Part shown: piece by piece, positions 45,470 through 53,900 of the stretch | Numbering within the stretch: position 1 is the first letter of the stretch | Layout: each line of letters begins with the position of its first letter | Assembly: GCF_038087665.1 (NCBI RefSeq) | Contig: NZ_CP149925.1 | Span: 1-64,000, forward strand | Length of the DNA stretch: 64,000 nt | Direction of reading: 5' to 3' | Source of the DNA: Gallaecimonas sp. GXIMD4217 | Lineage (GTDB): Bacteria > Pseudomonadota > Gammaproteobacteria > Enterobacterales > Gallaecimonadaceae | Position numbers and translations under genes: made by a program | Notes under the pieces: model-generated | Told to the model about the DNA's origin: nothing | Databases searched by the model: none | The model's input: only the letters and a program-made list of their open reading frames with translations

Positions 45470-46149
45470 GGGAAAGGTTCGAGGCCATCTGGCAGCGGGC
45501 CTGTGAGCGCAAGGGCGGTGAGGCCGCCCTTGAAGCCCTGCTGACCCCGCCGGCGCCCCGGCAGGCCATCAAGGCCCTGGGTGACGATCGCCTGCTGGCC
45601 GCCTTTACCCGGCAGATCTTCCAGAGCGGCTTCGTGTGGAAGGTAGTGGAGGCCAAGTGGCCGGCCTTCGAGGACGTGTTCTGGGGCTTCGACATCGAGA
45701 AGATGCTGCTGATGCCGGAGGAACTCTGGGAGCAGAAGGCCGCCGAGCCCGCCATCATCCGCAACAGGACCAAGGTGATGACCATCAGGCACAACGCCCA
45801 GATGCTGCACGAGCTGGCCGCCGAGCATGGCAGTGCGGCGGCCTGGCTGGCCGCCTGGCCAGGTGACGATGTGGTGGGCCTCTGGCAATACCTGAAGCAG
45901 CACGGCGCCCGCCTGGGCGGCAATACCGGTCCCTATGCCCTGCGCCGCCTCGGTGTGGACACCTTCCTGCTCAGCCGCGACGTGGAGCACTACCTGCGTC
46001 ACAGCCACATCATCGAAGGGGGCCTCTACACCAACAGGAGCCTGGCCCATGCCCAGGCCGCCTTCAACGCCTGGCGGGACGAGTCCGGCCTCAGCCTCAA
46101 CGCCGTCAGCCAGACCATCGCCTACTCTGTGGGTGACAACAGGGCCTGA
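45466..46149 (+). CDS. Divergent DNA-3-methyladenine glycosylase I-like protein
   Basis: 227 residues. It resembles the Tag family (PF03352): IFQSGFVWKVVEAKWPAFEDVFWGFDIEKM corresponds to the FQAGLSW...FR..F.GFD block, and AIIRNRTKVMTIRHNAQML to the GIIRNRAKI.A...NA block. The N- and C-terminal Cys/His zinc ligands of true Tag are missing, so specificity may differ. The start overlaps the prlC stop by 4 bp, so it is probably translated with prlC. Its end overlaps the convergent flavodoxin gene by 28 bp. Confidence 0.75.
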   Translation: MRERFEAIWQRACERKGGEAALEALLTPPAPRQAIKALGDDRLLAAFTRQIFQSGFVWKVVEAKWPAFEDVFWGFDIEKMLLMPEELWEQKAAEPAIIRNRTKVMTIRHNAQMLHELAAEHGSAAAWLAAWPGDDVVGLWQYLKQHGARLGGNTGPYALRRLGVDTFLLSRDVEHYLRHSHIIEGGLYTNRSLAHAQAAFNAWRDESGLSLNAVSQTIAYSVGDNRA

Positions 46150-46619
46150 TAGTCCCGCACCGCGGCCTGCAGGGCCCGGCCGTCCAGGCCCTGGCTGGTA
46201 TCCAGGTAGATCATGCCCTCGTAATGCATGCCCAGGTAGCCGAAGCTGCGCCTGAACACCTCCTCGAAGCAGGCCGGCGCCGGGCCGCCACCCGTGGCCA
46301 GCACCCCGGCCTGCTTGCCCCGCAACTGCCGGCCCAGCGCCTTCTCGATTTTCAGCAGATCGCTGAGGCGGTCGAAGAAGATCTTCATCTGCGCGCTCAT
46401 GCAGTACCAGTACACCGGGCTGGCGAAGTGGATGCGCCGGTAGCCGAGCAGTTGCCGCACCAGAGGCAGGAAGTCGTCGCCCCGGTTCAGGTGGCGGTAA
46501 TCGAAGGGACTGATGTCGAAGTCGGCCAGGTCGAGCACCGGCAGGCCGGTGGCCTGGGCCAGCTGCGCCGTGTAGCCGTTGCCGCGGGCGCTGCCCAGCA
46601 GTATGACGCCGTTTTTCAT
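46122..46619 (-). CDS. Flavodoxin-fold NAD(P)H oxidoreductase
   Basis: 165 residues. NADPH-dependent FMN reductase/flavodoxin-like fold: GVILLGSARGNGYT phosphate loop at the N-terminus, the FASPVYWYCMSAQMKIFFDRLSDLL segment typical of FMN-binding quinone reductases, and VLATGGGPAPACFEEVFRRSFGYLGM. Cofactor and substrate are inferred from the fold only. Its ATG overlaps the stop of the questin-oxidase-like gene by 4 bp, so they form an operon. Confidence 0.8.
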   Translation of the reverse strand: MKNGVILLGSARGNGYTAQLAQATGLPVLDLADFDISPFDYRHLNRGDDFLPLVRQLLGYRRIHFASPVYWYCMSAQMKIFFDRLSDLLKIEKALGRQLRGKQAGVLATGGGPAPACFEEVFRRSFGYLGMHYEGMIYLDTSQGLDGRALQAAVRDYQALLSPTE

Positions 46620-47584
46620 CTTTGCTCCTTGGCCAGCACGGTGCCGCGGGCGGCGGCCAGGTAGGCCGGGTTGCCATGGTGAAGGTGCTCCTGGTGGCAG
46701 CTGTAGACCAGCTTGATCAGGTGATCGTCGTCCGATTTGCTGGCAACGGCGAACAGGGCCGGCCAGTCCCTGTCGTCGGCGACCGCCAGGGGCCTGTGGC
46801 CGGCCGGTGCCGAGGTCAGCCAGGCCAGCAGCAGGCCCTGCCAGAAATAGCGCAGCGCCAGCGCGTCGTCCGCCATATGGGGCAGCACCAGGCGCAGGGC
46901 ATGGCAGCCGGTGACGCCGTGCAGCAGGGTGAAGTCGCCGCTGCCCAGGTAAGCACGGATGGCGAAGTCGGCCAGCATCCCTTGGGTGAGGTCCCGGGGC
47001 TGCACGGCCAGGCCGAGCGCCGCCAGATCCCTTGAGGCGGCGCACAGCTGGCGGCTGATATTGGCCTGGGGATAGCTTTGTCCGGCCAGGGCCTGCTCGG
47101 CAGCGGCGGCGATCGCCGCCAGGGGCAGATCACAGGCGGCGCCCAGGGGCCCCAGGGCCTGATAGTGGCTGGCCCAGTAGGCCAGGGCCTGGGCCACCTC
47201 GTCGTCGTTGCCGAAATCCAGGGCGAAGCCAAGGCGGATCAGCGGATGGAAGGCGCCGCTGGCGATGCCCGGCAGCAACGCCGGCAGGGCCAATCCCAGC
47301 GTCTCGGTGACGCCCCCTTGGGCGATTTGCTGGCGAAAGTGGTGCAGCCAATGGGGTTGGTGGTCCGGCTGGCCCAGCAGGGTGGGGCCGGGCGTTACCT
47401 CGGGTTGTGGTTGCAGCCAGCGGCTTTCCTGCTCGAAGTAGGCGTCCAGGCGCTCGGCGTCGGCGCCCATGGCCGCCAGCGCCGCCAGGGCCATGGGCAG
47501 GTGGTTGGCGAAGTCATCGCCATAGGTGGGGGCGAAGCGGCTGCCCTGGGCGATCAGCCGGTGGCCGTGGTCACTGAGCGGCAT
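46616..47584 (-). CDS. Questin oxidase-like protein (DUF4243)
   Basis: 322 residues, recognised as the questin oxidase family (PF14027) from FANHLPMALAALAAMGA, SGAFHPLIRLGFALDFG and DFTLLHGVTGCHALRLVLPHM. Fungal questin oxidase opens an anthraquinone ring; bacterial members have no established role. It is rich in His residues that might bind a metal. It lies directly upstream of a flavodoxin-fold reductase with a 4-bp overlap, which could supply reducing equivalents. The pair interrupts the otherwise conserved prlC-rsmJ neighbourhood. Confidence 0.7.
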   Translation of the reverse strand: MPLSDHGHRLIAQGSRFAPTYGDDFANHLPMALAALAAMGADAERLDAYFEQESRWLQPQPEVTPGPTLLGQPDHQPHWLHHFRQQIAQGGVTETLGLALPALLPGIASGAFHPLIRLGFALDFGNDDEVAQALAYWASHYQALGPLGAACDLPLAAIAAAAEQALAGQSYPQANISRQLCAASRDLAALGLAVQPRDLTQGMLADFAIRAYLGSGDFTLLHGVTGCHALRLVLPHMADDALALRYFWQGLLLAWLTSAPAGHRPLAVADDRDWPALFAVASKSDDDHLIKLVYSCHQEHLHHGNPAYLAAARGTVLAKEQR

Positions 47585-47729
47585 GCAAACTCCTTTTTAA
47601 TGTTTTTACCTTATTTAAGATGCGCCTCTTTGTGCATTAAGTAAAGCAATGTCTTTATAAATTAACCAGGGTGATTGTGGGCCGGGGCCGCGGGCAGTAG
47701 ACTGGCCCCGCCAGCTTCAGGAGATCCCC

Positions 47730-48479
47730 ATGCCCATCGCCCTCTATTGCGAATGTTCCCAGCGCCGCCAGGAAGCGGAGGACTTGCGTCGCCGTTACGG
47801 CTTCGCCGAGCGGGGCGAGGGCCCTTGCGCCCTGGTGCTGACCGCCGAGCGCCTGGAGCTGCGCAAGCTGGACGAGCCCAAGCTGGGCGCCGTCTATGTG
47901 GACTTTGTCGGTGGCGCCGTGGGGCACAGGCGGCAGTTCGGCGGCGGCCGCGGCCAGGCCGTGGCCAAGGCGGTGGGACTCAAGAAGGGCGCCTGCCCGA
48001 CGGTGATCGATGCCACCGCCGGCCTGGGCAGGGACGCCTTCGTGCTGGCCAGCCTGGGCTGTGAGGTGACCCTGATCGAACGCCACCCGGCGGTGGCGGC
48101 GCTGCTGGAGGATGGCCTGGCCAGGGCGGCCCTCAACGGCGAGGTGGCCCCCATCGCCGCCCGCATGAGGCTGTTGCACGGCAGGGCGGTGGATCTGCTG
48201 CCGGATCTCAGCGCCGAGGTGGTCTACCTGGATCCCATGTTCCCGCACCGGGACAAGTCGGCGCTGGTGAAGAAGGAGATGCGGGTGTTCCAGCACCTGG
48301 TGGGCGCCGACGAGGATGCCGATGCCCTGTTCCCGGCCGCCCTGGCCGCAGCCAGCAAGAAAGTGGTGGTGAAACGGCCCGACTATGCCCCCTTCCTGGC
48401 CGACAGGTCGCCCTCGGCCCAGGTGAAGACCAAGAAGAACCGCTTCGATATCTACCCGGTCAGCCGGCCTGCAGGCTGA
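47730..48479 (+). CDS. rsmJ: 16S rRNA (guanine-1516-N2)-methyltransferase RsmJ
   Basis: 249 residues (E. coli 250). SAM-dependent methylation of G1516 in 16S rRNA. Signatures: [37 protein letters not shown], the SAM loop [17 protein letters not shown], and [23 protein letters not shown]. The start at 47730 fits a family-length protein. Normally the next gene after prlC. Confidence 0.96.
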   Translation: MPIALYCECSQRRQEAEDLRRRYGFAERGEGPCALVLTAERLELRKLDEPKLGAVYVDFVGGAVGHRRQFGGGRGQAVAKAVGLKKGACPTVIDATAGLGRDAFVLASLGCEVTLIERHPAVAALLEDGLARAALNGEVAPIAARMRLLHGRAVDLLPDLSAEVVYLDPMFPHRDKSALVKKEMRVFQHLVGADEDADALFPAALAAASKKVVVKRPDYAPFLADRSPSAQVKTKKNRFDIYPVSRPAG

Positions 48480-48539
48480 TTGCAAGTTGCTGATTTAAGG
48501 TGAGACTGGCTCAAGGTGCTGTCCCTAAGTTAGTCTTTA

Positions 48540-48556
48540 GCCTGACGCAATCAGGC
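48540..48556 (+). promoter_or_regulatory. Small hairpin in the peroxiredoxin leader
   Basis: Perfect 6-bp inverted repeat GCCTGA/TCAGGC with a CGCAA loop, 17 bp before the ATG. It could be an operator or a leader RNA hairpin; nothing more can be said. Confidence 0.3.
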
Positions 48557-48573
48557 GAACTCAGGAGAGCCCC

Positions 48574-49047
48574 ATGATCCAGGTTGGTGACAAGCTGCCC
48601 AGCGCAGTGCTTTCAGAAATGGTCGATGGCAAGCCCCAGGATATCCAGACCGACAGCTTCTTCGCCGGCCGCAAGGTGGTGGTCTTCGCCGTGCCCGGCG
48701 CCTTCACCCCCACCTGCAGCGCCGCCCACCTGCCCGGCTATGTGGTCAACGCCGATGCCATCAAGGCCAAGGGCGTGGATGATATCTGCTGCGTATCCGT
48801 CAACGATGTCTTCGTCATGGACGCCTGGGGCAAGGCCCAGAACGCCAGCGAGATCCGCATGCTGGCCGACGGCGACGGCAGCTTCAGCGAGGCCCTGGGC
48901 CTGGCCATGGACACCGGTCCTTTTGGCGGCAAGCGTTCCCGCCGTTACGCCATGGTCGTCGACGACGGCGTGGTGACCCTGCTCAACGTCGAGCCCCCCA
49001 AGACCTTCGAAAACTCCAAGGCGGAAGTGATACTGGCTGAGCTGTGA
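48574..49047 (+). CDS. Peroxiredoxin, Prx5 family
   Basis: 157 residues. Thiol peroxidase of the Prx5 class that reduces hydrogen peroxide and organic peroxides. Peroxidatic Cys48 is in the signature VPGAFTPTCSAAHLPGY; C72 and C73 (DICCVSVND) are further cysteines. There is no glutaredoxin fusion. AGGAGA at 48562-48567 places the start. The MscS gene starts 2 bp after the stop. Confidence 0.94.
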   Translation: MIQVGDKLPSAVLSEMVDGKPQDIQTDSFFAGRKVVVFAVPGAFTPTCSAAHLPGYVVNADAIKAKGVDDICCVSVNDVFVMDAWGKAQNASEIRMLADGDGSFSEALGLAMDTGPFGGKRSRRYAMVVDDGVVTLLNVEPPKTFENSKAEVILAEL

Positions 49048-49049
49048 AC

Positions 49050-50147
49050 ATGGACTTCAAGGCATTTTGGCGTGAACTCCACGGCCAGCTGACCCAGTGG
49101 CTGGGCGAGGGCTGGCTGGTGGACGTGACCCTGGTGCTGGGCCTGACGGTGATGGCGGTGATCGCCTGGCGCCTGCTGGCCAAGCGCCTGTTCCACCTGG
49201 TGCAGAAGACCAGGCTGAGCTGGGACGACGTTTTCTACGAGGCCCTGCATCGGCCGGTGAACTGGCTGATCACCATAGTGGGCCTGACGGTGGTGGCGGA
49301 TATCGTCGCCGGTCGCATCGACTCCAACCTGGCCGAATACGTGCCGGTGCTGCGGGAGGTGCTGCTGGAGGTGGTGCTGGCCTGGGCCTGCTGGCGGCTG
49401 ATCAAGGGCGGCGAGCGGCAGTCCATCGCCCAGGGCGGCGACATCACTACTGTGCAGGCGGTGAGCAAGCTGCTCAAGGCCTCTGTGGTGGTGGTGGCGC
49501 TGCTGACCATCTTCCAGTCCATCGGCGTCAGCATCTCCGGGATCCTCGCCTTCGGTGGCGTCGGCGGCCTGGTGGTGGGCATGGCCGCCAAGGATCTGCT
49601 GGCCAATTTCTTCGGCGCCCTGGTGATCTACCTGGACAAGCCCTTCAAGGTGGGCGACTGGATCCGCTCCCCGGACCGGGAGATCGAAGGCACTGTGGAA
49701 AAAATCGGCTTTCGGGTCACGGTGATCCGCACCTTCGACAAGCGGCCCCTGTATGTGCCCAACTCGGTGTTCACCCAGGTGTCGGTGGAGAACCCGTCGC
49801 GGATGCACAACAGGCGCATCTACGAGACCATCGGCATCCGCTACCAGGATGCGGCCAAGATGAACGCCATCATCGCCGCCGTGAAGGCCATGCTGGAGAG
49901 CCATGAGGATATAGACGCCAAGCAGACGCTGATCGTCAACTTCAACAGCTTCGGGCCCTCCAGCCTGGATTTCTTCATCTACACCTTCACCAAGACGGTG
50001 AACTGGGAGCGCTACCACCAGGTGAAGCAGGACGTGCTGTTGAAGGTGATCGCCACCATCCACCAGCACGGCGCCGACTGCGCCTTCCCCACCCGCACCC
50101 TGCATATCGATTCGGTGCCGGCCCAGCTGTGCCAGCCACAATCATAA
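49050..50147 (+). CDS. MscS-family mechanosensitive channel
   Basis: 365 residues from the ATG at 49050 (a GTG at 49044 overlapping the previous stop is the alternative). Several N-terminal membrane helices are followed by the pore helix and beta domain: GVSISGILAFGGVGGLVVGMAAKDLLANFFGALVIYLDKPFKVGDWI, then the cytoplasmic vestibule domain. It resembles the larger YnaI/YbdG-type channels more than MscS itself. Released solutes upon hypo-osmotic shock is the family role. It is coupled to the peroxiredoxin gene. Confidence 0.9.
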   Translation: MDFKAFWRELHGQLTQWLGEGWLVDVTLVLGLTVMAVIAWRLLAKRLFHLVQKTRLSWDDVFYEALHRPVNWLITIVGLTVVADIVAGRIDSNLAEYVPVLREVLLEVVLAWACWRLIKGGERQSIAQGGDITTVQAVSKLLKASVVVVALLTIFQSIGVSISGILAFGGVGGLVVGMAAKDLLANFFGALVIYLDKPFKVGDWIRSPDREIEGTVEKIGFRVTVIRTFDKRPLYVPNSVFTQVSVENPSRMHNRRIYETIGIRYQDAAKMNAIIAAVKAMLESHEDIDAKQTLIVNFNSFGPSSLDFFIYTFTKTVNWERYHQVKQDVLLKVIATIHQHGADCAFPTRTLHIDSVPAQLCQPQS

Positions 50148-50148
50148 G

Positions 50149-50174
50149 AAAGGCCGGCAATGCCGGCCTTTTTT
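50149..50174. terminator. Terminator after the MscS gene
   Basis: Perfect 10-bp stem AAAGGCCGGC/GCCGGCCTTT with an AAT loop and T tract; also A-rich on the other side, so usable by the converging lipoprotein gene. Confidence 0.88.
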
Positions 50175-50175
50175 G

Positions 50176-50715
50176 TCAGCCCAGCAGGGCCTTGCAGGGC
50201 TCCGGCAGCTGGGTGCCGTTGATGTAATAACTGTACCCTCCCCTGGAGCGCTTGTTGTTGATCTTTTCTTCCTGATAGAAAAGCCAGAAAACTTCCAGGC
50301 GCTGTGGCTCGACATTCGGGTAGTGCTGCTTTGGCAACTCGCGTGCAATGGCCTTGGCGTCAAAGCGGTGCTTGACGGACAGGGCGGTGGCCTGGGCGTA
50401 GCTGAGCTTCAGCTGGGGCTCGGTGCCCGTTGGGTGGAAGCGCCAGGCCCGGCTGGCCTTGATCAGTGCCTTGTTACCCGCCTTGGTCAGCTCCGAGGCC
50501 AGCACCTGAACATCTTCCGCTTCGCCGTATTCGTTGACCGTCATGGCTACCCGGGCACAGCCGCCGTCATCGCTGATCGAGGTGAGTTTGGGCGTGGTCA
50601 TTGGCAGCACCTGCCAATTGGCATTCTTGCTGTAGATGCCGGGCATGCCGGGGGTGTCGCTGGTGGTGCTCTGGCAGCCGGCCAGCAGCAGTAGCGGTAG
50701 CAGTCGCTTGACCAT
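50176..50715 (-). CDS. Lipoprotein with a TonB-C-like domain
   Basis: 179 residues. Lipobox LLAGC with Cys14 after a short hydrophobic signal. Residues about 50-105 (GGCARVAMTVNEYGEAEDVQVLASE...ALIKASRAWRFHPTG) resemble the C-terminal fold of TonB-type proteins. The last part is polar and unrecognised. It is convergent with the MscS gene. Role unknown; likely anchored in the envelope. Confidence 0.7.
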   Translation of the reverse strand: MVKRLLPLLLLAGCQSTTSDTPGMPGIYSKNANWQVLPMTTPKLTSISDDGGCARVAMTVNEYGEAEDVQVLASELTKAGNKALIKASRAWRFHPTGTEPQLKLSYAQATALSVKHRFDAKAIARELPKQHYPNVEPQRLEVFWLFYQEEKINNKRSRGGYSYYINGTQLPEPCKALLG

Positions 50716-50825
50716 GTTTCTTCCTTGATTGTTGTGATTTTGTTGCGGTCTCCATGTTAAGGCCGGACTGTGGTGGCGGCAAGGGGAACCCGGTAGACTG
50801 TCGCCCTCTTGAATGGGGAGTCTTC

Positions 50826-52013
50826 ATGTCCAAGTTCGATGTCATCGTTATTGGCGCCGGCGCCGCCGGCTTGATGTGCGCCGCCCAGGCCGGCTACCGG
50901 GGCCGCTCGGTGCTGGTGGTGGACCACGCCAAGCAGGCGGGCAAGAAGATCCTCATCTCCGGCGGCGGCCGCTGCAACTTCACCAACCTCCATGCCAGCC
51001 CTGCCAACTACCTGTGCCGCAATCCCCACTTCGTGAAATCGGCCCTGGCCCGCTACAGCCAGCACGACTTTATCGAGCTGGTGGAGCGCCACGGCGTCGC
51101 CTACCACGAGAAGACCTTGGGCCAGCTGTTCTGCGACGACTCCGCCAAGGACATAGTGCAGCTGCTGCTCACCGAGTGCGACTGGGCCGGCGCCCAGGTA
51201 CGGCTGCGCAGCCATGTGGCCGATATCCACAAGACCGACGACGGCTTCGGCCTCACCGTCAACGGCGAGCCGCACCGGTGCCGGAGCCTGGTGGTGGCCT
51301 GCGGCGGCCTGTCCATGCCCAAGCTTTGCGCCACCCCCCTGGGCTACCAGATAGCGGAGCAGTTCGGCCTCAGGGTGCTGCCGACCCGGGCCGGCCTGGT
51401 GCCCTTCACCCTGGACAAGCCGGATCTGGAACGCTTTGCGGAGCTTTCCGGGGTGTCGCTGCCGGTCACCGCCGAAAGCGAGGACGGCACCCAGTTCAAG
51501 GAGGCGCTGCTGTTCACCCACAGGGGCCTGTCCGGCCCGGCCATACTGCAGATCTCCAGCTACTGGCAGCCGGGCCAGGACGTCACCCTCAACCTGCTGC
51601 CGGACCTGGAGCTGGCCGAGACCCTGGACGCCATGGCCGCCAAGCACCCCAACCAGGCCCTGAAGACGGCGCTGGCGCGGCTGCTGCCCAAGCGCCTGGT
51701 GGAGGTGCTGGCCGGGCACGGCGCCATAGACGGCGAGCTGCCCCTCAAGGCCCTGGACGATGGCCGCTTGAAGAAGCTGCAGGCGGCCCTGCAGGGGTTC
51801 AGGGTCCATCCCAACGGCACCGAGGGCTATCGCACCGCCGAGGTCACCTTGGGCGGGGTGGACACAGACGAGCTGTCCTCCAAGACCCTGGAGGCCAGGA
51901 AGGTGCCGGGCCTCTATTTCATCGGCGAGGTGATGGACGTGACCGGCTGGCTGGGGGGCTACAACTTCCAGTGGGCCTGGAGCTCCGGCTGGGCCGCCGG
52001 CCAGGTGGTGTGA
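50826..52013 (+). CDS. yhiN: YhiN/BaiN family flavoprotein
   Basis: 395 residues (E. coli YhiN 400) and very similar to it. FAD-binding Rossmann start VIVIGAGAAGLMCAAQAG; SGGGRCNFTN; YHEKTLGQLFCDDSA; and the C-terminal FAD motif GLYFIGEVMDVTGWLGGYNFQWAWSSG. HI0933-like oxidoreductase family; the in vivo substrate is not known. GGGGAG 6 nt upstream supports the ATG at 50826. Confidence 0.93.
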   Translation: MSKFDVIVIGAGAAGLMCAAQAGYRGRSVLVVDHAKQAGKKILISGGGRCNFTNLHASPANYLCRNPHFVKSALARYSQHDFIELVERHGVAYHEKTLGQLFCDDSAKDIVQLLLTECDWAGAQVRLRSHVADIHKTDDGFGLTVNGEPHRCRSLVVACGGLSMPKLCATPLGYQIAEQFGLRVLPTRAGLVPFTLDKPDLERFAELSGVSLPVTAESEDGTQFKEALLFTHRGLSGPAILQISSYWQPGQDVTLNLLPDLELAETLDAMAAKHPNQALKTALARLLPKRLVEVLAGHGAIDGELPLKALDDGRLKKLQAALQGFRVHPNGTEGYRTAEVTLGGVDTDELSSKTLEARKVPGLYFIGEVMDVTGWLGGYNFQWAWSSGWAAGQVV

Positions 52014-52064
52014 CTTGTAGCCATTGTGTTACAAAGGTGGGGAGCCTTTGCCAAGGAGTGCCCC

Positions 52065-53369
52065 ATGCGTAATTCCCTGCCGTTTGCCGCCCTGCTGCTG
52101 GGCCTGGGCTCCGCCCAGGCCGCTGACCTCAAGGCCGACCTTGAGGCCAGCATCGAGGGCCTGATGCCCAAGGTGATCCAGTGGCGCCGTGATTTCCACC
52201 AGTATCCCGAGCTGTCCAACCGCGAAACCCGCACCGCCAGGAAGGTGGCAGAGCACCTCGAGGCCCTGGGCCTGGAGGTGCGCACCGGCATCGCCCACAC
52301 CGGCGTGCTGGGCATCCTCAGGGGCGGCAGGCCGGGTCCCGTGGTGGCGCTCAGGGCCGACATGGACGCCCTGCCGGTGACCGAGCAGACCAATCTGCCC
52401 TTCGCCTCCACCGAGAAGGCCATCTTCAACGGCAAGACGGTGGGGGTGATGCACGCCTGTGGCCATGACGCCCATACCGCCATGCTGATGGGGGCCGCCC
52501 AGGCCTTGAGCCAGATGCAGAGCGAGCTGCCGGGCACGGTGCTGTTCCTGTTCCAGCCCGCCGAGGAGGGCGCGCCCAAGGGCGAAAAGGGCGGTGCCAA
52601 GCTGATGCTGGAGGAAGGGGTCTTCGCCGACCTCAAGCCCGAGGCCATCTTCGGCCTCCATGTCTGGCCGCTGCAGGCGGGCCGGCTGTACGTGCGCGAG
52701 GAAGGTACCATGGCGGCGGCGGACCGCTTCGAGGTGACCATCAAGGGCGCCCAGACCCACGGCTCCAGCCCCTGGCGGGGGGTGGATCCCATCACGGTGG
52801 CCGCTTCTGTGGTGGAGGCCCTGGCGTTGATCCCGTCCCGGCAGCTGGACGTGACCCAGGCGCCGGCCGTGGTGTCCATAGGCGCCATCAACGGCGGCCT
52901 GCGCTGGAACATCATTCCCGATGAGGTGACCCTGGTGGGCACGGTGCGCACCTTCGATGCCGACATGCGCGAGGATCTGCTGGCGCGCATGGAGAGGACG
53001 GCCACCAAGCTGGCCGAGGCCAGCGGCGCCAGCGCCGAGTTCGAGGTGCAGAATTTCGCCGCCGTCACCTGGAACGATCCCGCCCTGACCCAATGGGCAG
53101 GAGAGTCCCTGGCCTGGGCCGCCGGCGACAAGGGGGTGGGCAGCCTCAAGCCCATCACCGGCGCCGAGGACTTCTCCTTCTTCCAGCAGCAGCTGCCCGG
53201 GGTCTATTTCTTCCTGGGCGTGGCCCCAGAGGGCGTGCCCCCGGCCGAGGTGGCCCCCAACCATTCCCCCTATTTCCTGGTCAACGAAGATGCCCTGCAA
53301 ACCGGGGTGCGGGCCCTGAGCGGCCTGGCCCTGGACTACCTGCAGGACAAGGAGCAAACACAACAATGA
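52065..53369 (+). CDS. Exported M20-family amidohydrolase
   Basis: 434 residues with a signal peptide (MRNSLPFAALLLGLGSAQAAD) and AAGGAG 7 nt upstream. M20D metallopeptidase/aminoacylase type: RRDFHQYPELSNRE, ALRADMDALPV, zinc-site block MHACGHDAHTAMLMGAA, LFQPAEEGAPKGEKGG with the catalytic Glu, and a dimerisation domain inserted at about 200-310. Late in the protein GAEDFSFFQQQLPGVYFFLG holds a metal ligand. Export is typical of homologues annotated as periplasmic amidohydrolases; the substrate is unproven. It overlaps the next gene by ATGA. Confidence 0.92.
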   Translation: MRNSLPFAALLLGLGSAQAADLKADLEASIEGLMPKVIQWRRDFHQYPELSNRETRTARKVAEHLEALGLEVRTGIAHTGVLGILRGGRPGPVVALRADMDALPVTEQTNLPFASTEKAIFNGKTVGVMHACGHDAHTAMLMGAAQALSQMQSELPGTVLFLFQPAEEGAPKGEKGGAKLMLEEGVFADLKPEAIFGLHVWPLQAGRLYVREEGTMAAADRFEVTIKGAQTHGSSPWRGVDPITVAASVVEALALIPSRQLDVTQAPAVVSIGAINGGLRWNIIPDEVTLVGTVRTFDADMREDLLARMERTATKLAEASGASAEFEVQNFAAVTWNDPALTQWAGESLAWAAGDKGVGSLKPITGAEDFSFFQQQLPGVYFFLGVAPEGVPPAEVAPNHSPYFLVNEDALQTGVRALSGLALDYLQDKEQTQQ

Positions 53370-53875
53370 AGAGACTGATCCTGCCCCTGGCGCTGCTGGC
53401 GGGCGCCGCCCAGGCCGAGGTGCTCAGCGCCGCCGACAACGGCTTTGCCATCCAGCACCAGGTGCTGGTGCCCGTGGCACCGGAAAAGGCCTATGCCCAG
53501 TTCCTCAGGGTGGGCCAGTGGTGGGATGGCGAACACAGCTGGTTCGGCGATGCCAGCAAGTTTTCCATCCAGCCCAGGGCCGGCGGCTGCTTCTGCGAGA
53601 TAGACGGTGATCGCCAGGTGCTGCACATGACGGTCACCTATGTAGATCCGGGCCGGGAGCTGCGCATGGTGGGCGGCCTGGGGCCGCTGCAGATGATGGG
53701 GCTGAGCGGCGGCATGGCCTGGCAATTCGAGGCCGTGGAGGGCGGCACCCGCATCCGCCACAGCTATGCGGTCAGCGGCTACGCCGAAGGCGGCCTCAGC
53801 AAGCTGGCGGTGGTGGTGGACAGGGTCCAGGGCCACCAGCTGGAGCGGCTTAGGGCCAGATTGACCCCGCACTAA
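53366..53875 (+). CDS. Exported SRPBCC-family protein
   Basis: 169 residues. Signal peptide MKRLILPLALLAGAAQAEV, then a START/SRPBCC-like ligand-binding fold (FAIQHQVLVPVAPEKAYAQFLRVGQWWDGEHSWFGD...GGMAWQFEAVEGGTRIRHSYAVSGY). A secreted member of this usually cytoplasmic fold. It is translationally coupled to the M20 peptidase gene by a 4-bp overlap, so both may act in the periplasm on a related substrate. The ligand is unknown. Confidence 0.75.
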   Translation: MKRLILPLALLAGAAQAEVLSAADNGFAIQHQVLVPVAPEKAYAQFLRVGQWWDGEHSWFGDASKFSIQPRAGGCFCEIDGDRQVLHMTVTYVDPGRELRMVGGLGPLQMMGLSGGMAWQFEAVEGGTRIRHSYAVSGYAEGGLSKLAVVVDRVQGHQLERLRARLTPH

Positions 53876-53900
53876 AAAAGGGCGCCAGGCGCCCTTTTTT
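53874..53900. terminator. Bidirectional terminator
   Basis: AAAAAAGGGCGC/GCGCCCTTTTTT with a CAG loop, between the converging SRPBCC and yjdF genes. Confidence 0.92.

Noticed and set aside
47585-47729. Imperfect dyad (TTAAGATGCGC...GTGCATTAAG) upstream of the questin-oxidase-like gene
   Set aside because: Half-sites match only with a gap, no regulator gene is adjacent, and the gap is AT-rich, so chance similarity is likely.
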